From Maribacter huludaoensis (GTDB lineage Bacteria > Bacteroidota > Bacteroidia > Flavobacteriales > Flavobacteriaceae), in contig NZ_JARKMS010000002.1 of the NCBI RefSeq assembly GCF_029350945.1, forward strand, positions 293,124 to 357,123: 64,000 nt of DNA, given 5' to 3'. Below are positions 8,130 through 17,297 of the stretch, one piece after another. The notes beneath the pieces are model-generated. The model was not told the DNA's origin and did no database searches. It was given only the letters and a program-made list of their open reading frames with translations. The stretch's first letter is position 1. The number at the start of each line of letters is the position of its first letter. The position numbers were made by a program, and so were the translations under genes.

Positions 8130-10454
8130 TTAAAAAGGATAGCCAATAGCAAAGTTTAAGGTCATGTTATTATCGGCATTTCCAAAGAAAGGTACGTTCC
8201 ATCGCTCGTTTTTAGCTTCGTACGGAATTCTTAATGGAGACGCAAGATCAAGGCGGATAACAAAGTTTTGAACATCTAATCGTAAACCAAACCCTACTCC
8301 CGCAGCAACCTCGGTAAGCCAGTCTTTTTCAAATTTACCATCTGTAAAAAGTGTTTCGGAAAAACTGCTGTTCAGTTGGTCTTCTTCTAGTTCAGAGTAA
8401 TCACCGGTCAGCCACACATTACCCGCATCAACAAAAAAAGCGCCTTTTAGATAGGAAAAAAGTGGAAATCGATATTCTACATTAGCTTCTAGCTTAAGGT
8501 TACCGGATTGGTCAAAATAATCGGTAGTGGCATTTTCTGTTTCCGCATTAAAATTACCGGGTCCTAAAGAACGGATGTTAAACGCTCTAACGCTATATGG
8601 ACCGCCGGAATAAAACTGTTTAACAAAGGGTAATGTTGAACTATTGCCGTATGGAACGCCCCAACCTGCATAAACACGGGATACCAAAGTGCGCTCCTTT
8701 TTCCAACGTAGGTACAGTCTTAAATCTGCATCGGCTTTTGCATATTGGGCGTATGTAGAGCCAAAAATAGTTTCTGAACCACCGCTAATAAGATTTAGCA
8801 TATTACCGGCAATATCAAAGTTGGTTGAAAAGTAAATAGGAGCCTCTTTGCTAAGTTTGGATACTTCGTCATAGGTGAAACTATAGAGCAATCCTGCTAT
8901 AAAACGCTGCTCAAAACTTTGACTCAAATATTCATTGTCGTCTAAAATTGCCTGAAACTCATCGGTTACATTTGATAGCCTTGAGTAATTTATGCTGATA
9001 GGGTCTAGGGTGTGGTATACGTATTGGTTTTCTTGCCAGGTATAGCCAAAAGATGCATTTACAGAACTTAAGGTAAACAATTGGCTACGCTGTAAAAAAT
9101 CGTAACCTAAAGATATTTTTGTTTTAGGTACGGCATACTGGAACCTACTGGGTGAAAACGGTATGGACCTGGGTATTACTAGATCGGCACTTATACCACC
9201 TGCTATACTGCTTAAACTGGAATTACTGCCGCTTGATAATTGCGATTCATAACTAAAATTGGCGGAAACACTAAAGGTTTCACCACCGTTGAACACATTT
9301 CTGTTGGTATGGCTTAGAAGAATACCGGGACCGGTGAATCCGTTAGATTTTGATACGGCCTGTATTTCTGCCCTAATGGAGCGTTTGGTCAATGGAGCCA
9401 AGTAAATGCTTGCTGCCAATGAACCGCCATTACCATCGGTAGCCGTAGTATCCAGTTCCGTGTATTGTATGTTTACATATTTGTAACTGCCCAATGCAGA
9501 TAACCTATTGCTTGTTTGTTTGGAAACATCGGCATTGTAAAGGTCGCCCTCATTGAATAATAGATAGGATTCCAAAAGCTTTGGTTTAAAGTATAGCTCA
9601 TTCTGTACAAAATCAATACTGTCTATTTGGGTTACATTTTCTTCAGTTAAGGGCAGTGTGTCACCTTCAATGGTGTAATTGGGGTAAACGGTAATGGAAT
9701 CAATAGTGTACGGAATTGATGCCCGCGCGGGAACATCTTTTTTTAGTCTAAGAAAAAGGTCAAATTTTCTGTTTTTATATTGATTGGTATCTGCCTCAAA
9801 AATGAGTATATCTTCTTGACTGTTGTAAAACCCTTTTTGTTTTAATCCATTGTTTAATCTTGCTCTTTCGGCCTTCAGTAAATCTAAATCAAATCTATCT
9901 CCCTTTGCCAAAGAGGTTTCCGGGAGCATTTTTTCTATTTCTTTATAAATGGGCAATGAGTCAGATTCAAGATGATAGTTTTCCAAAACATAGGGCTGCG
10001 GCATACTGGCCGTATAATTGACCGAAGCGAATTTGTCGTTGTTGACTACTTCAGAAGATGATTTGCTATAGAAGAATCCATTATTGTCCAAGCGGTTTAA
10101 AATCAATTCTTCTACACGGTCTGTATTTACTTCAGAAAAATATACCGGTTCTTCCCCAAAAGATTTATTCAGAAATTTATATAGAAACCCTGGTTTTTCT
10201 CGCTGCGCCTTGTAATGAAAAAATAGGGCAGGCTTCATGCCTAAAAATGTGGTATTCGGGTTAGGTTCAATAAGGTTTAATAATTCGGCCTTTACCTCTT
10301 TACTGTCATGTATCTCACCTTCGGAAAGTAACTCAAGCTCGGCACCGGTGTACAGTTGCTCTCCTTCAGGAATATATTTTTCAATGCCGCATGAATATAT
10401 CAGCAAAAATGCCAAACAAATTAAAGTTCTATATGTGCAGTTGTTCGTTTTCAA
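8130..10454 (-). CDS. tamL: TamL: BamA/TamA-family outer-membrane lipoprotein
   Basis: A 774-residue outer-membrane protein of the Omp85 superfamily. A signal peptide ends in a lipobox (LLIYSCG, Cys at about residue 22), which distinguishes Bacteroidota TamL from TamA. POTRA-like domains fill the first half. The C-terminal half is a 16-strand BamA-type barrel, with GGPYSVRAFNIRSLGPG matching the substrate-binding loop 6 region. With TamB it forms the translocation and assembly module that moves proteins, and probably lipids, to the outer membrane. The gene starts 7 bases after the stop of tamB, in one operon. Confidence 0.92.
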   Translation of the reverse strand: MKTNNCTYRTLICLAFLLIYSCGIEKYIPEGEQLYTGAELELLSEGEIHDSKEVKAELLNLIEPNPNTTFLGMKPALFFHYKAQREKPGFLYKFLNKSFGEEPVYFSEVNTDRVEELILNRLDNNGFFYSKSSSEVVNNDKFASVNYTASMPQPYVLENYHLESDSLPIYKEIEKMLPETSLAKGDRFDLDLLKAERARLNNGLKQKGFYNSQEDILIFEADTNQYKNRKFDLFLRLKKDVPARASIPYTIDSITVYPNYTIEGDTLPLTEENVTQIDSIDFVQNELYFKPKLLESYLLFNEGDLYNADVSKQTSNRLSALGSYKYVNIQYTELDTTATDGNGGSLAASIYLAPLTKRSIRAEIQAVSKSNGFTGPGILLSHTNRNVFNGGETFSVSANFSYESQLSSGSNSSLSSIAGGISADLVIPRSIPFSPSRFQYAVPKTKISLGYDFLQRSQLFTLSSVNASFGYTWQENQYVYHTLDPISINYSRLSNVTDEFQAILDDNEYLSQSFEQRFIAGLLYSFTYDEVSKLSKEAPIYFSTNFDIAGNMLNLISGGSETIFGSTYAQYAKADADLRLYLRWKKERTLVSRVYAGWGVPYGNSSTLPFVKQFYSGGPYSVRAFNIRSLGPGNFNAETENATTDYFDQSGNLKLEANVEYRFPLFSYLKGAFFVDAGNVWLTGDYSELEEDQLNSSFSETLFTDGKFEKDWLTEVAAGVGFGLRLDVQNFVIRLDLASPLRIPYEAKNERWNVPFFGNADNNMTLNFAIGYPF

Positions 10455-10461
10455 TGTGCCG

Positions 10462-13400
10462 TTATTCTTCTTTTTTGTTCGTGTCTTTTTTAGACGGTTT
10501 ATTCTCTTTTTTCAGCGGACTGAACAATTGACTGAATTTGTTGAACTCGCGATTAAAGATAAAAGCTAAACCCGTTACTATAAGTTGACCGTCAATAATA
10601 TTTTGATACTCTTGTTTTCTAAACCCCTTTAGTCTGTACGTGCCTTCTTCACTCAATAGGTACTCCAAGGTTACGTTACCGATCAATGGTGTTTCACTTT
10701 CGCTGGAATATGCACTTCCTTCAACATCTACTGCGCTACCTGCGGTAACGATCAACCGATCGTTAAATAGTCTTTTGCTGGCATTGATATTCAATTGGGT
10801 ACGACTTTGGGCGCTTCCGCTTTCGTAATCCTCAAAACTGTCCAAGTCAAAACCGAACTCAAAACCTGTATTGCCCAATAATTTATTGGAAATGGAAGTA
10901 AGTTCGTTAGAAAGAACTTTGTTTACGTTGTTTCGGGCTATAGTTACAGCGCCACCACTACTACCATCACTTCCTGTGGTAGGATAAAAACGGTTAAGTG
11001 CCAAGAGCGAGAAGACCTGTTTGTTCAATTCGGATTCTTGCTCGTTCAATTGTTGAATACGACTGTACACGGCACCACCAAAGTTACCCTGCGCATTTTC
11101 TGGCATGTCCAGGGCGAAGGAGAGTTCTGGTTGCATAAGCTGCCCATCTATGTTTAAATATACCAAGAATGGTGTAGACTGTGCATAGGAGCCAGAAACA
11201 CTGCTGTCCGTTCCGTAACTAATGGAAGACATTAATGAAGAAGCAGATGTCTCTATTTCATAAATAGCGGTTACGTCCATTTTGGCATCGAATGGGTCAC
11301 CGCTCCATACAATACTGCTACCTTTTTGTAATTGAAATTCGCGGCTTACCAAGTTGTATAAACTGGTTCTGTAAAAGCCCGAGTTCAATTCTAGTCTGCC
11401 CGATAGTCTTATGTCTTGATTTGGATCTATGTTCAAATTCAATGTAGCGTTACCGGATGCCTGCAACTTGTCTTGGGTTTTTTCATCAAGTACAATGGTG
11501 AATTTAGCCTCGTTCCCTATTTCTAGAACCGTATTGATATCCATGCCGGCAAAGAAAGAATTCGTAGTTTCTTCATCTGATCTTGTAAGTATGGCATCAG
11601 GGTTTTCCCTGTTTACAAAAATGACAACACCGTCTCGCTCCTGAATGTCCAATTGGTCTTGAGGTACAACATAAGTTAGATCGGTAATATCGCGAATGCG
11701 TAACCTGCCATCTATAACGGGTAGTTCTAAATCTCCCTGTACTTTTACATCTGCTTTTATACTTGCAATTCCATAGACCAATTCATCATCTCCTTTTTTG
11801 GAATCTAACACTCTAAATTGATCTGTTTTCACCGTTAGGTCAAAACTTGGGTTGACAAAACTCTCTGTGTAAACGGTACCGTCTATAGTCAATGCACCTT
11901 GATTAATGTCCTCTATGGCAAAGGAATTAAAGCTTACTTCGTCTTGATCAATATCTATGAATTGATCATCTATGGTAAACGTAGACTTATAGGCCGCCAA
12001 AGCTAAGCTAAAATCATTAAAGTTTATTCTGCCCGAGTATTTTGGTTCTGCCAGGGTACCCTTTACCAATAAGCTTCCGTCTAGATAACCCTTTGCATTC
12101 GTCAATTGTTCGTATGAGAATCCTTCTATTATACTGGCTTCCAGCTTTTGAATATCCAGTTCCATATTCAGGTAGGCGGTATTTTGTTTTGCGGTATAAT
12201 CTCCGGTTAAATTAAGCTTTGCACCACCGTCTTTTAGGGCGAGGTCAAAGTCATATTCTGATAACGATTTGGAAGTTGCATCAAGGGTAAGGGTGCCTAA
12301 CGGATTTTGAAGTACCTGAAAATCTTTGATATCTAAATTGGCAACAAGCCCAGACGCGGTGTAGGGATTAATAATTACAAAATCGCCTTCTACCTTACCT
12401 TTTGCCAAGGCTTCATCAGGATTGAAAAAACTGAGAAATGTCTGTAACTGAAAATTCTCGAACAGGATTCCAATATGTTCCGTATCCATCTTTGGAAATG
12501 TATTGGATATCTCCATCTTTTGAGAATTTCGAGTAAAGATTACTTTTTCAAAATCTGAAAATGATTCACTGATCACTATAGAATTATCCTCTGGAATTTC
12601 CCATTGCTTTTTATTAAGGATTAAATCTTCTGGATCAATATGGAGTTTTAAAGTATCTTTTTGGAATACTAGACCAGATGCTATGTGCATGACCTGTACC
12701 GTGTCATTTTTTGAATTGAAATCAAGTAATAATTCTTTATTCTTTAAGCTACCTTCTAAATAGGTTTGTTTAAGATGAATGGGTTCGTAAATTAAATCTG
12801 CAAGGCCTGCAGAAAATTTCAGGTCTACAGAATCTCCTTTTACATAGGCATTTAAACTATCTACAGAACTACCGGCATACGATATGTGCGGTACTTTCAC
12901 TTGAGCGGAAATTTTTCTCTTTTTAGAATTAAAACTGGCATCTATATTCAAGGAATCTAAATCTTCTACTCCGTTAAAAAATACTTTAGACAATACCGGT
13001 GTTGGTATTATGGCAATCGCCAGTTTTGCTTCAATAGTATCTTCGACCTCATAGACGGTGTCGTCTGTTGAGAAATAGTGTTCCAATTGTTTTTTTAATG
13101 CGTTGGTAATACGACTAGGCGATGCATTGGATGCCAACTGACCGTTCAAGAAATTACTTTGTACGGAAACGTCGGTTATGGTATCTTCAACATGTGCCTT
13201 TAGAATGATGGTTGACACTTGATATTGCTCGTTATCCGCTACGGCAATACCATCATCAATAGCGGTGTTAATCGTAAAATTGGATGGCGTGCCGGTATAA
13301 TCACCATTTATATTAGCGGCAACTTTAATGTTTTCCTTTGTAAGTCCAAGCTCTTTTAAATCTGCCCCAATAATATTTGAAGTAAATTGAATATCATTGT

Positions 13401-15438
13401 CATTAGATGTAAGAAGCAAAGTTGCACCTGCATCCATATTCAAATTGGGGTCGTTGATATTTGCGGATATGTTACCCTTGCCATTATTTAGAATACCGTC
13501 AATATCAATCGCCTTATAACTGTAACCGCCGTATTGAAATTGCGAAATGTTACCGGTTATGTTGGCATCTAAATTGCTTGTTTCGTTACCAGAGCCATTA
13601 GCATTTATTTGCAATGAAATTTCACCTAACTGATCGTTCTGTAACAGTTGCCCTAGTTGAAGACTGTCTATAGAAACGGTACCATCAAATTTCATGATTT
13701 CCCCAAAGTCAACAAGGGCATTTATACTTGCATTCCCTTCTGGAATTTTTAGGGCCATGTTTGGTTTTACCCAGCTAGTTCCACCAGATAAGCTGCCTTC
13801 GGCTACAATGGTTTTAGGTATAGAAATTCCTAATTCCTTGGAGGATATTAATTTGTCTATAGCAGTTTTATTGCTTTTAAAGCTAATATTGTTCAAATTA
13901 TAAAAAAGTATATCTGCTTGGATTAGATTTTCAATACTGCCTTTTGCCACAAGATATGTGTCTGGCCCCCATTGTATTTCTGTACTGAGATCATCAACTT
14001 TTCTTAGGTTTCCTCTTGCCTTTAAATGACCGGTAAAAGGATGTTTTGATAAGGAATCTAGATATTGATTTTGGGCAAGCTCCGGTTGAATTTTTAAGAG
14101 GTCGCCAAGCTCTAAATTTAGATCGGCAATGTTTGCGGTTAGGGTGCTTTTTTCAGGATTTTCCAATGCATCTTTCAACGAATTGAACTGTACATTAATA
14201 TCTGCATTTGCAGAACTATTGTTTATTTGAAAAACGACATCTGACAGTGATGCCTTGGTATTGTTTAAGCCAGCTTTAAAGGCTAATTGATTTAAATGTA
14301 TACCGCTAGGTTCTGAGAAGGAGAATTTAGAAACATCTAAATTGAACTGCTCTGGGCGATATTCTAAATTTTTGGAAAGTAGTTGTAACTGCTCAATTTT
14401 AAATGCATTGGGGTTGAAGCTTTCCGTGCTTTGCTGGTTGCCTTTTGTGGAATAACTGAATGTGTTCTTGGCAAGGTCTATATCGTTAGCCGCAATGATG
14501 AATTCCGGCCATTCAAATTCAGCTGTATTGGTGGTAGTTATTTCAGTATCTTCACTCCTTAGTTTTATATCTATTTGTGTATCATGAAGAACAAGGTCAT
14601 CTGTCTCATATCTATTTTTGGATACATCTGCCAGTATTTCTGTAAGTTTAATGGTACCAAGTTTTAACTGGGTCTGTAAACCGCCTGGCTGACTGTTGTA
14701 GGTGATATTTACGTTATTTACATTAAAATCTTCCACCTCAATATGTGGTAGAGCTGTACTTGTGGTGTCTTCGGTTATTGGGAATTCATGAGATTGAACG
14801 TACTGGAGTTGGGTATTACTCAACTTAAAATCATCCAAAGAGAATTTCATGGAATTCAAGTCGAATTCCGATACGTCAATATCTAATTGACCAAGTATAA
14901 GGTTGATATCCGTTCCAAGATAGGCATCGGAATAATTCAATTTCCAATCAGTGATATCTAGGCTGCCAACATTTATATTCATGGGTTCACCAGTAGTAGC
15001 GGTCGTATCTGTCGTAGTAGTCAGTGCATCTATTAAGAACGTAAAGTTGAAAACATCTGGGTTGTTCTCCCTAATTATTTTGGCAACAACACCTTTAGAT
15101 ATAACATCATCAATTGAAATTTCATTTTTAAAAATGGCAGGGTATATTGGAATGTCCGCTTGTAACGATTTTGAATAGAATAGGGTATCTCCCTTAACAT
15201 CTTCCAGATAAACACCTTCTATTTGTATATCACCAGAAAAGGTAATGTACAATTTGCCAACTTCTACTTTAGTATGTGTTTTGCTAGAAATATAATTGGT
15301 AACTTTAGATACAATGGCATTTTGTGCCCAAGGTGTCCGTACTATCAGGACCAAAACAAAAAATAGGAAAATTAGCCCAAGGAGAATTTTTCCAATGCGC
15401 TTTAGGTATTTTTTGAATTTCAGATTTTCGTTGGCCAT
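10462..15438 (-). CDS. tamB: TamB: translocation and assembly module inner-membrane component
   Basis: A 1658-residue TamB/AsmA-superfamily protein. One transmembrane helix lies near the N-terminus (LGLIFLFFVLVLIVRTPWAQ), followed by a very long periplasmic part of beta-rich repeats expected to form a hydrophobic groove. The C-terminal DUF490/TamB domain includes FYRTSLYNLVSREFQLQKGSS and ends in a lysine-rich tail. It spans the periplasm and works with TamL. An open frame reaches 15474, but the ATG at 15438 (MANENLKFKKYLKRIGK) puts a normal positively charged segment before the membrane helix. The gene is co-directional with the tiny gene upstream. Confidence 0.92.
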   Translation of the reverse strand: MANENLKFKKYLKRIGKILLGLIFLFFVLVLIVRTPWAQNAIVSKVTNYISSKTHTKVEVGKLYITFSGDIQIEGVYLEDVKGDTLFYSKSLQADIPIYPAIFKNEISIDDVISKGVVAKIIRENNPDVFNFTFLIDALTTTTDTTATTGEPMNINVGSLDITDWKLNYSDAYLGTDINLILGQLDIDVSEFDLNSMKFSLDDFKLSNTQLQYVQSHEFPITEDTTSTALPHIEVEDFNVNNVNITYNSQPGGLQTQLKLGTIKLTEILADVSKNRYETDDLVLHDTQIDIKLRSEDTEITTTNTAEFEWPEFIIAANDIDLAKNTFSYSTKGNQQSTESFNPNAFKIEQLQLLSKNLEYRPEQFNLDVSKFSFSEPSGIHLNQLAFKAGLNNTKASLSDVVFQINNSSANADINVQFNSLKDALENPEKSTLTANIADLNLELGDLLKIQPELAQNQYLDSLSKHPFTGHLKARGNLRKVDDLSTEIQWGPDTYLVAKGSIENLIQADILFYNLNNISFKSNKTAIDKLISSKELGISIPKTIVAEGSLSGGTSWVKPNMALKIPEGNASINALVDFGEIMKFDGTVSIDSLQLGQLLQNDQLGEISLQINANGSGNETSNLDANITGNISQFQYGGYSYKAIDIDGILNNGKGNISANINDPNLNMDAGATLLLTSNDNDIQFTSNIIGADLKELGLTKENIKVAANINGDYTGTPSNFTINTAIDDGIAVADNEQYQVSTIILKAHVEDTITDVSVQSNFLNGQLASNASPSRITNALKKQLEHYFSTDDTVYEVEDTIEAKLAIAIIPTPVLSKVFFNGVEDLDSLNIDASFNSKKRKISAQVKVPHISYAGSSVDSLNAYVKGDSVDLKFSAGLADLIYEPIHLKQTYLEGSLKNKELLLDFNSKNDTVQVMHIASGLVFQKDTLKLHIDPEDLILNKKQWEIPEDNSIVISESFSDFEKVIFTRNSQKMEISNTFPKMDTEHIGILFENFQLQTFLSFFNPDEALAKGKVEGDFVIINPYTASGLVANLDIKDFQVLQNPLGTLTLDATSKSLSEYDFDLALKDGGAKLNLTGDYTAKQNTAYLNMELDIQKLEASIIEGFSYEQLTNAKGYLDGSLLVKGTLAEPKYSGRINFNDFSLALAAYKSTFTIDDQFIDIDQDEVSFNSFAIEDINQGALTIDGTVYTESFVNPSFDLTVKTDQFRVLDSKKGDDELVYGIASIKADVKVQGDLELPVIDGRLRIRDITDLTYVVPQDQLDIQERDGVVIFVNRENPDAILTRSDEETTNSFFAGMDINTVLEIGNEAKFTIVLDEKTQDKLQASGNATLNLNIDPNQDIRLSGRLELNSGFYRTSLYNLVSREFQLQKGSSIVWSGDPFDAKMDVTAIYEIETSASSLMSSISYGTDSSVSGSYAQSTPFLVYLNIDGQLMQPELSFALDMPENAQGNFGGAVYSRIQQLNEQESELNKQVFSLLALNRFYPTTGSDGSSGGAVTIARNNVNKVLSNELTSISNKLLGNTGFEFGFDLDSFEDYESGSAQSRTQLNINASKRLFNDRLIVTAGSAVDVEGSAYSSESETPLIGNVTLEYLLSEEGTYRLKGFRKQEYQNIIDGQLIVTGLAFIFNREFNKFSQLFSPLKKENKPSKKDTNKKEE

Positions 15439-15492
15439 AAGGAAAACAATATAATATTGAATACAGTCATTCAATCTTTAAACTAGAACATG

Positions 15493-15606
15493 TTACGATT
15501 CCAGCTGTGCCATAAAACCTGTAGCAATTATAAGCAGTAGGACTATGATGATCATAAGGTTGTAAAACCTTCTTTTCTTCTTCTTGGTTTCTTTAAGTGA
15601 TGCCAT
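15493..15606 (-). CDS. Small single-pass membrane protein, 37 residues
   Basis: A short frame from ATG at 15606 to TAA at 15493. It reads MASLKETKKKKRRFYNLMII and continues with a hydrophobic run IVLLLIIATGF, ending MAQLES. The highly basic N-terminus (KKKKRR) followed by one helix fits an inner-membrane protein with its N-terminus inside. It lies 54 bases upstream of tamB in the same direction and could be its leader gene. I do not recognise the family. Codon use and the clear charge-helix pattern support a real gene, but it is short. Confidence 0.55.
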   Translation of the reverse strand: MASLKETKKKKRRFYNLMIIIVLLLIIATGFMAQLES

Positions 15607-15865
15607 TACTGGACAAAGTTAAATTTACCAGTATATAAAATTAGCTTATTTACTAATAAGATTATCCATAAAACATATGGGATGAATTTATCTTAGCTAA
15701 TGATTCATGAAATTAGGTAAAATAAAATTAGTTCATCTACACTTTAGGTCCATTGGTCTACACTTTGTTTTATTCTGGCAATTATCAACGATTTAAGCTG
15801 CATTGATGAGGTACCTTTGGAGTGTAATTATTGACTAACTCAAAAAATTACTAGTACTCAAACAA
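15607..15865. other. Intergenic region, no gene seen
   Basis: An AT-rich stretch between the tiny membrane gene and a possible 42-codon gene. It holds two copies of CTACACTTT (about 15738 and 15758) and probably promoters for the minus-strand tam operon. No RNA or long frame is seen. Confidence 0.4.
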
Positions 15866-15994
15866 ATGAAAAAACTAATTCACACAAAAAAGTGCTTCGG
15901 TTATTTTGAAACTGTCACCGAGGAAGAAATTTTTGAAATTTGTGCCTATAATGTTACGGGTTCAGAATTAATTTTAGAGGCTGCAGTCGTGTGA
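15866..15994 (+). CDS. Possible 42-residue protein of unknown function
   Basis: ATG at 15866, TGA at 15992-15994. The product begins MKKLIHTKKCFGYFETVTEE, contains two cysteines, and has a mixed, soluble-looking composition (EEEIFEICAYNVTGSELILE). No family is recognised. It stands alone between two minus-strand units, so it is uncertain whether it is expressed; it could be a remnant. Confidence 0.35.
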   Translation: MKKLIHTKKCFGYFETVTEEEIFEICAYNVTGSELILEAAVV

Positions 15995-16054
15995 AAAAGT
16001 TGTTCAGGTAGTTCCCCCAAATCAATGAAGGCCAATAGAAATATTGGTCTTTTC

Positions 16055-17158
16055 CTATTTTAATCCTTTGGTTTGTACATTATGGAAACTATCTGCCTGT
16101 AAGCGCAGCAATTCTTCCGCTTTTTTCTTTTTGTATCCGTATAGCTCTTCTTCACCCTTTAAATCTTCATAAATTTTTTGATTGATTTCACCATCTGTAG
16201 CAACTATTAGTTTACGTTGTGCCAACTTTTGGGCAACCCATGAAGCTAATACACTTTCTTCTTCTTCCAATTTAATGTCGTACTCACCTTTAGGAGCCAT
16301 TAATTTGGCAATTATGGGCGAAGTTTCAATAGCTAAGAAGAGTAGAAATATAAAAAATGATGGCATCCATGGTAATTCATCTAGAGCCGTAATTCGTGCC
16401 ATTAATCCGTCAAAACCATCAATAATAGGTTGTGAGTTTTTCACCACGTCTGCATAATCTGCATTCAATGCCGTTATTTGGGCTTCTAAATCTGTAATTT
16501 TTTCTGCATTAGCGGTCTTTAATGCCTGTAGTTCAGCAAGTGCGGCATCATGTTTTTCGCGCTTCTCCGCATATACAGGTCCTTTGCCCAATAGCTTTGT
16601 GCCGGCCGTGCCTTCTGCTTCATTGATATAAATATCATAAAGGGCATTGGTTTCTTTTTCTTTTTCGGCTATTTCAGATTTTAAGTTGGTGATGTCGTTA
16701 TTTAACTGCGTTATCTTAGGTGTGTACTGTAAGGCAAGTTGATTTTTATTGGAAAGGGTAAGGTCATTCTTTTGCTCTAATAAAACCTGATTGATCTCTT
16801 TTTCAAAAATCTTCATTTCCAAAGGTTTTGAAATTACGATAGCAATGATAACGGCAAGAACTATTCGTGGTACTGCCTGTAAAAACTCTTGCCCAAAATT
16901 GCCTCGTTTTTTTATGGTCGATACTATAAAACGGTCCAAGTTAAAAATTAGAAGTCCCCAAATGAGTCCGAAAAATACGGCGGCATAGACATTGTCAAAT
17001 ACGGTATACAGAGCATAGCTACTTGCTATAAATGCCATTACCGCAGTAAAGAAAACTGTAGCGCCAATACCTGCGTATTTGTTTTGTTCGCCTTTAGAAC
17101 ATGTTTTTAAAAGTTCTGAGTCGGCGCCAGAACAAAGAATGAAGAAATTTTGAATCAT
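16055..17158 (-). CDS. DUF4407 membrane protein with coiled coil
   Basis: A 367-residue DUF4407 protein. Four transmembrane segments: two after the N-terminal motif FILCSGADSELLKTCS, one around IVLAVIIAIVISKPLEMKIFEKEI, and one near FFIFLLFLAIETSPIIAKL. Between the third and fourth lies a ~130-residue helical, probably periplasmic coiled coil (ITNLKSEIAEKEKE and following). The function is unknown. The frame stays open to 17281, but that would run through the terminator hairpin at 17254-17276, and the family starts at MIQNFFILCSG, so the ATG at 17158 is chosen. It is therefore probably transcribed separately from the BlaR1-like gene. Confidence 0.87.
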   Translation of the reverse strand: MIQNFFILCSGADSELLKTCSKGEQNKYAGIGATVFFTAVMAFIASSYALYTVFDNVYAAVFFGLIWGLLIFNLDRFIVSTIKKRGNFGQEFLQAVPRIVLAVIIAIVISKPLEMKIFEKEINQVLLEQKNDLTLSNKNQLALQYTPKITQLNNDITNLKSEIAEKEKETNALYDIYINEAEGTAGTKLLGKGPVYAEKREKHDAALAELQALKTANAEKITDLEAQITALNADYADVVKNSQPIIDGFDGLMARITALDELPWMPSFFIFLLFLAIETSPIIAKLMAPKGEYDIKLEEEESVLASWVAQKLAQRKLIVATDGEINQKIYEDLKGEEELYGYKKKKAEELLRLQADSFHNVQTKGLK

Positions 17159-17249
17159 GATGAAAATTCGTTTTTTGACCATCCATACGGCTGGCAAGTT
17201 GATGATGATGATGTATACTGGGTGAACGTAACTATTTTGTTTTTGGTAC

Positions 17250-17280
17250 GTAAAAAGCCCTCGAAAAGAGGGCTTTAACA
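17250..17280 (-). terminator. Intrinsic terminator after the BlaR1-like gene
   Basis: A perfect 9-bp stem: AAAGCCCTC at 17254-17262, a 5-base loop, GAGGGCTTT at 17268-17276, with a T-run on the minus-strand side. It lies just downstream of the stop at 17298 on the minus strand. Confidence 0.8.
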
Positions 17281-17297
17281 TATGTTTGACGTTGTGT

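Noticed and set aside
10640..15178. Several plus-strand frames inside tamL/tamB
   Set aside because: Antisense shadows with serine/leucine-rich low-complexity translations.
17159..17281. Longer N-terminus of the DUF4407 gene
   Set aside because: The extension runs through a perfect terminator hairpin and the family begins at MIQNFFILCSG.
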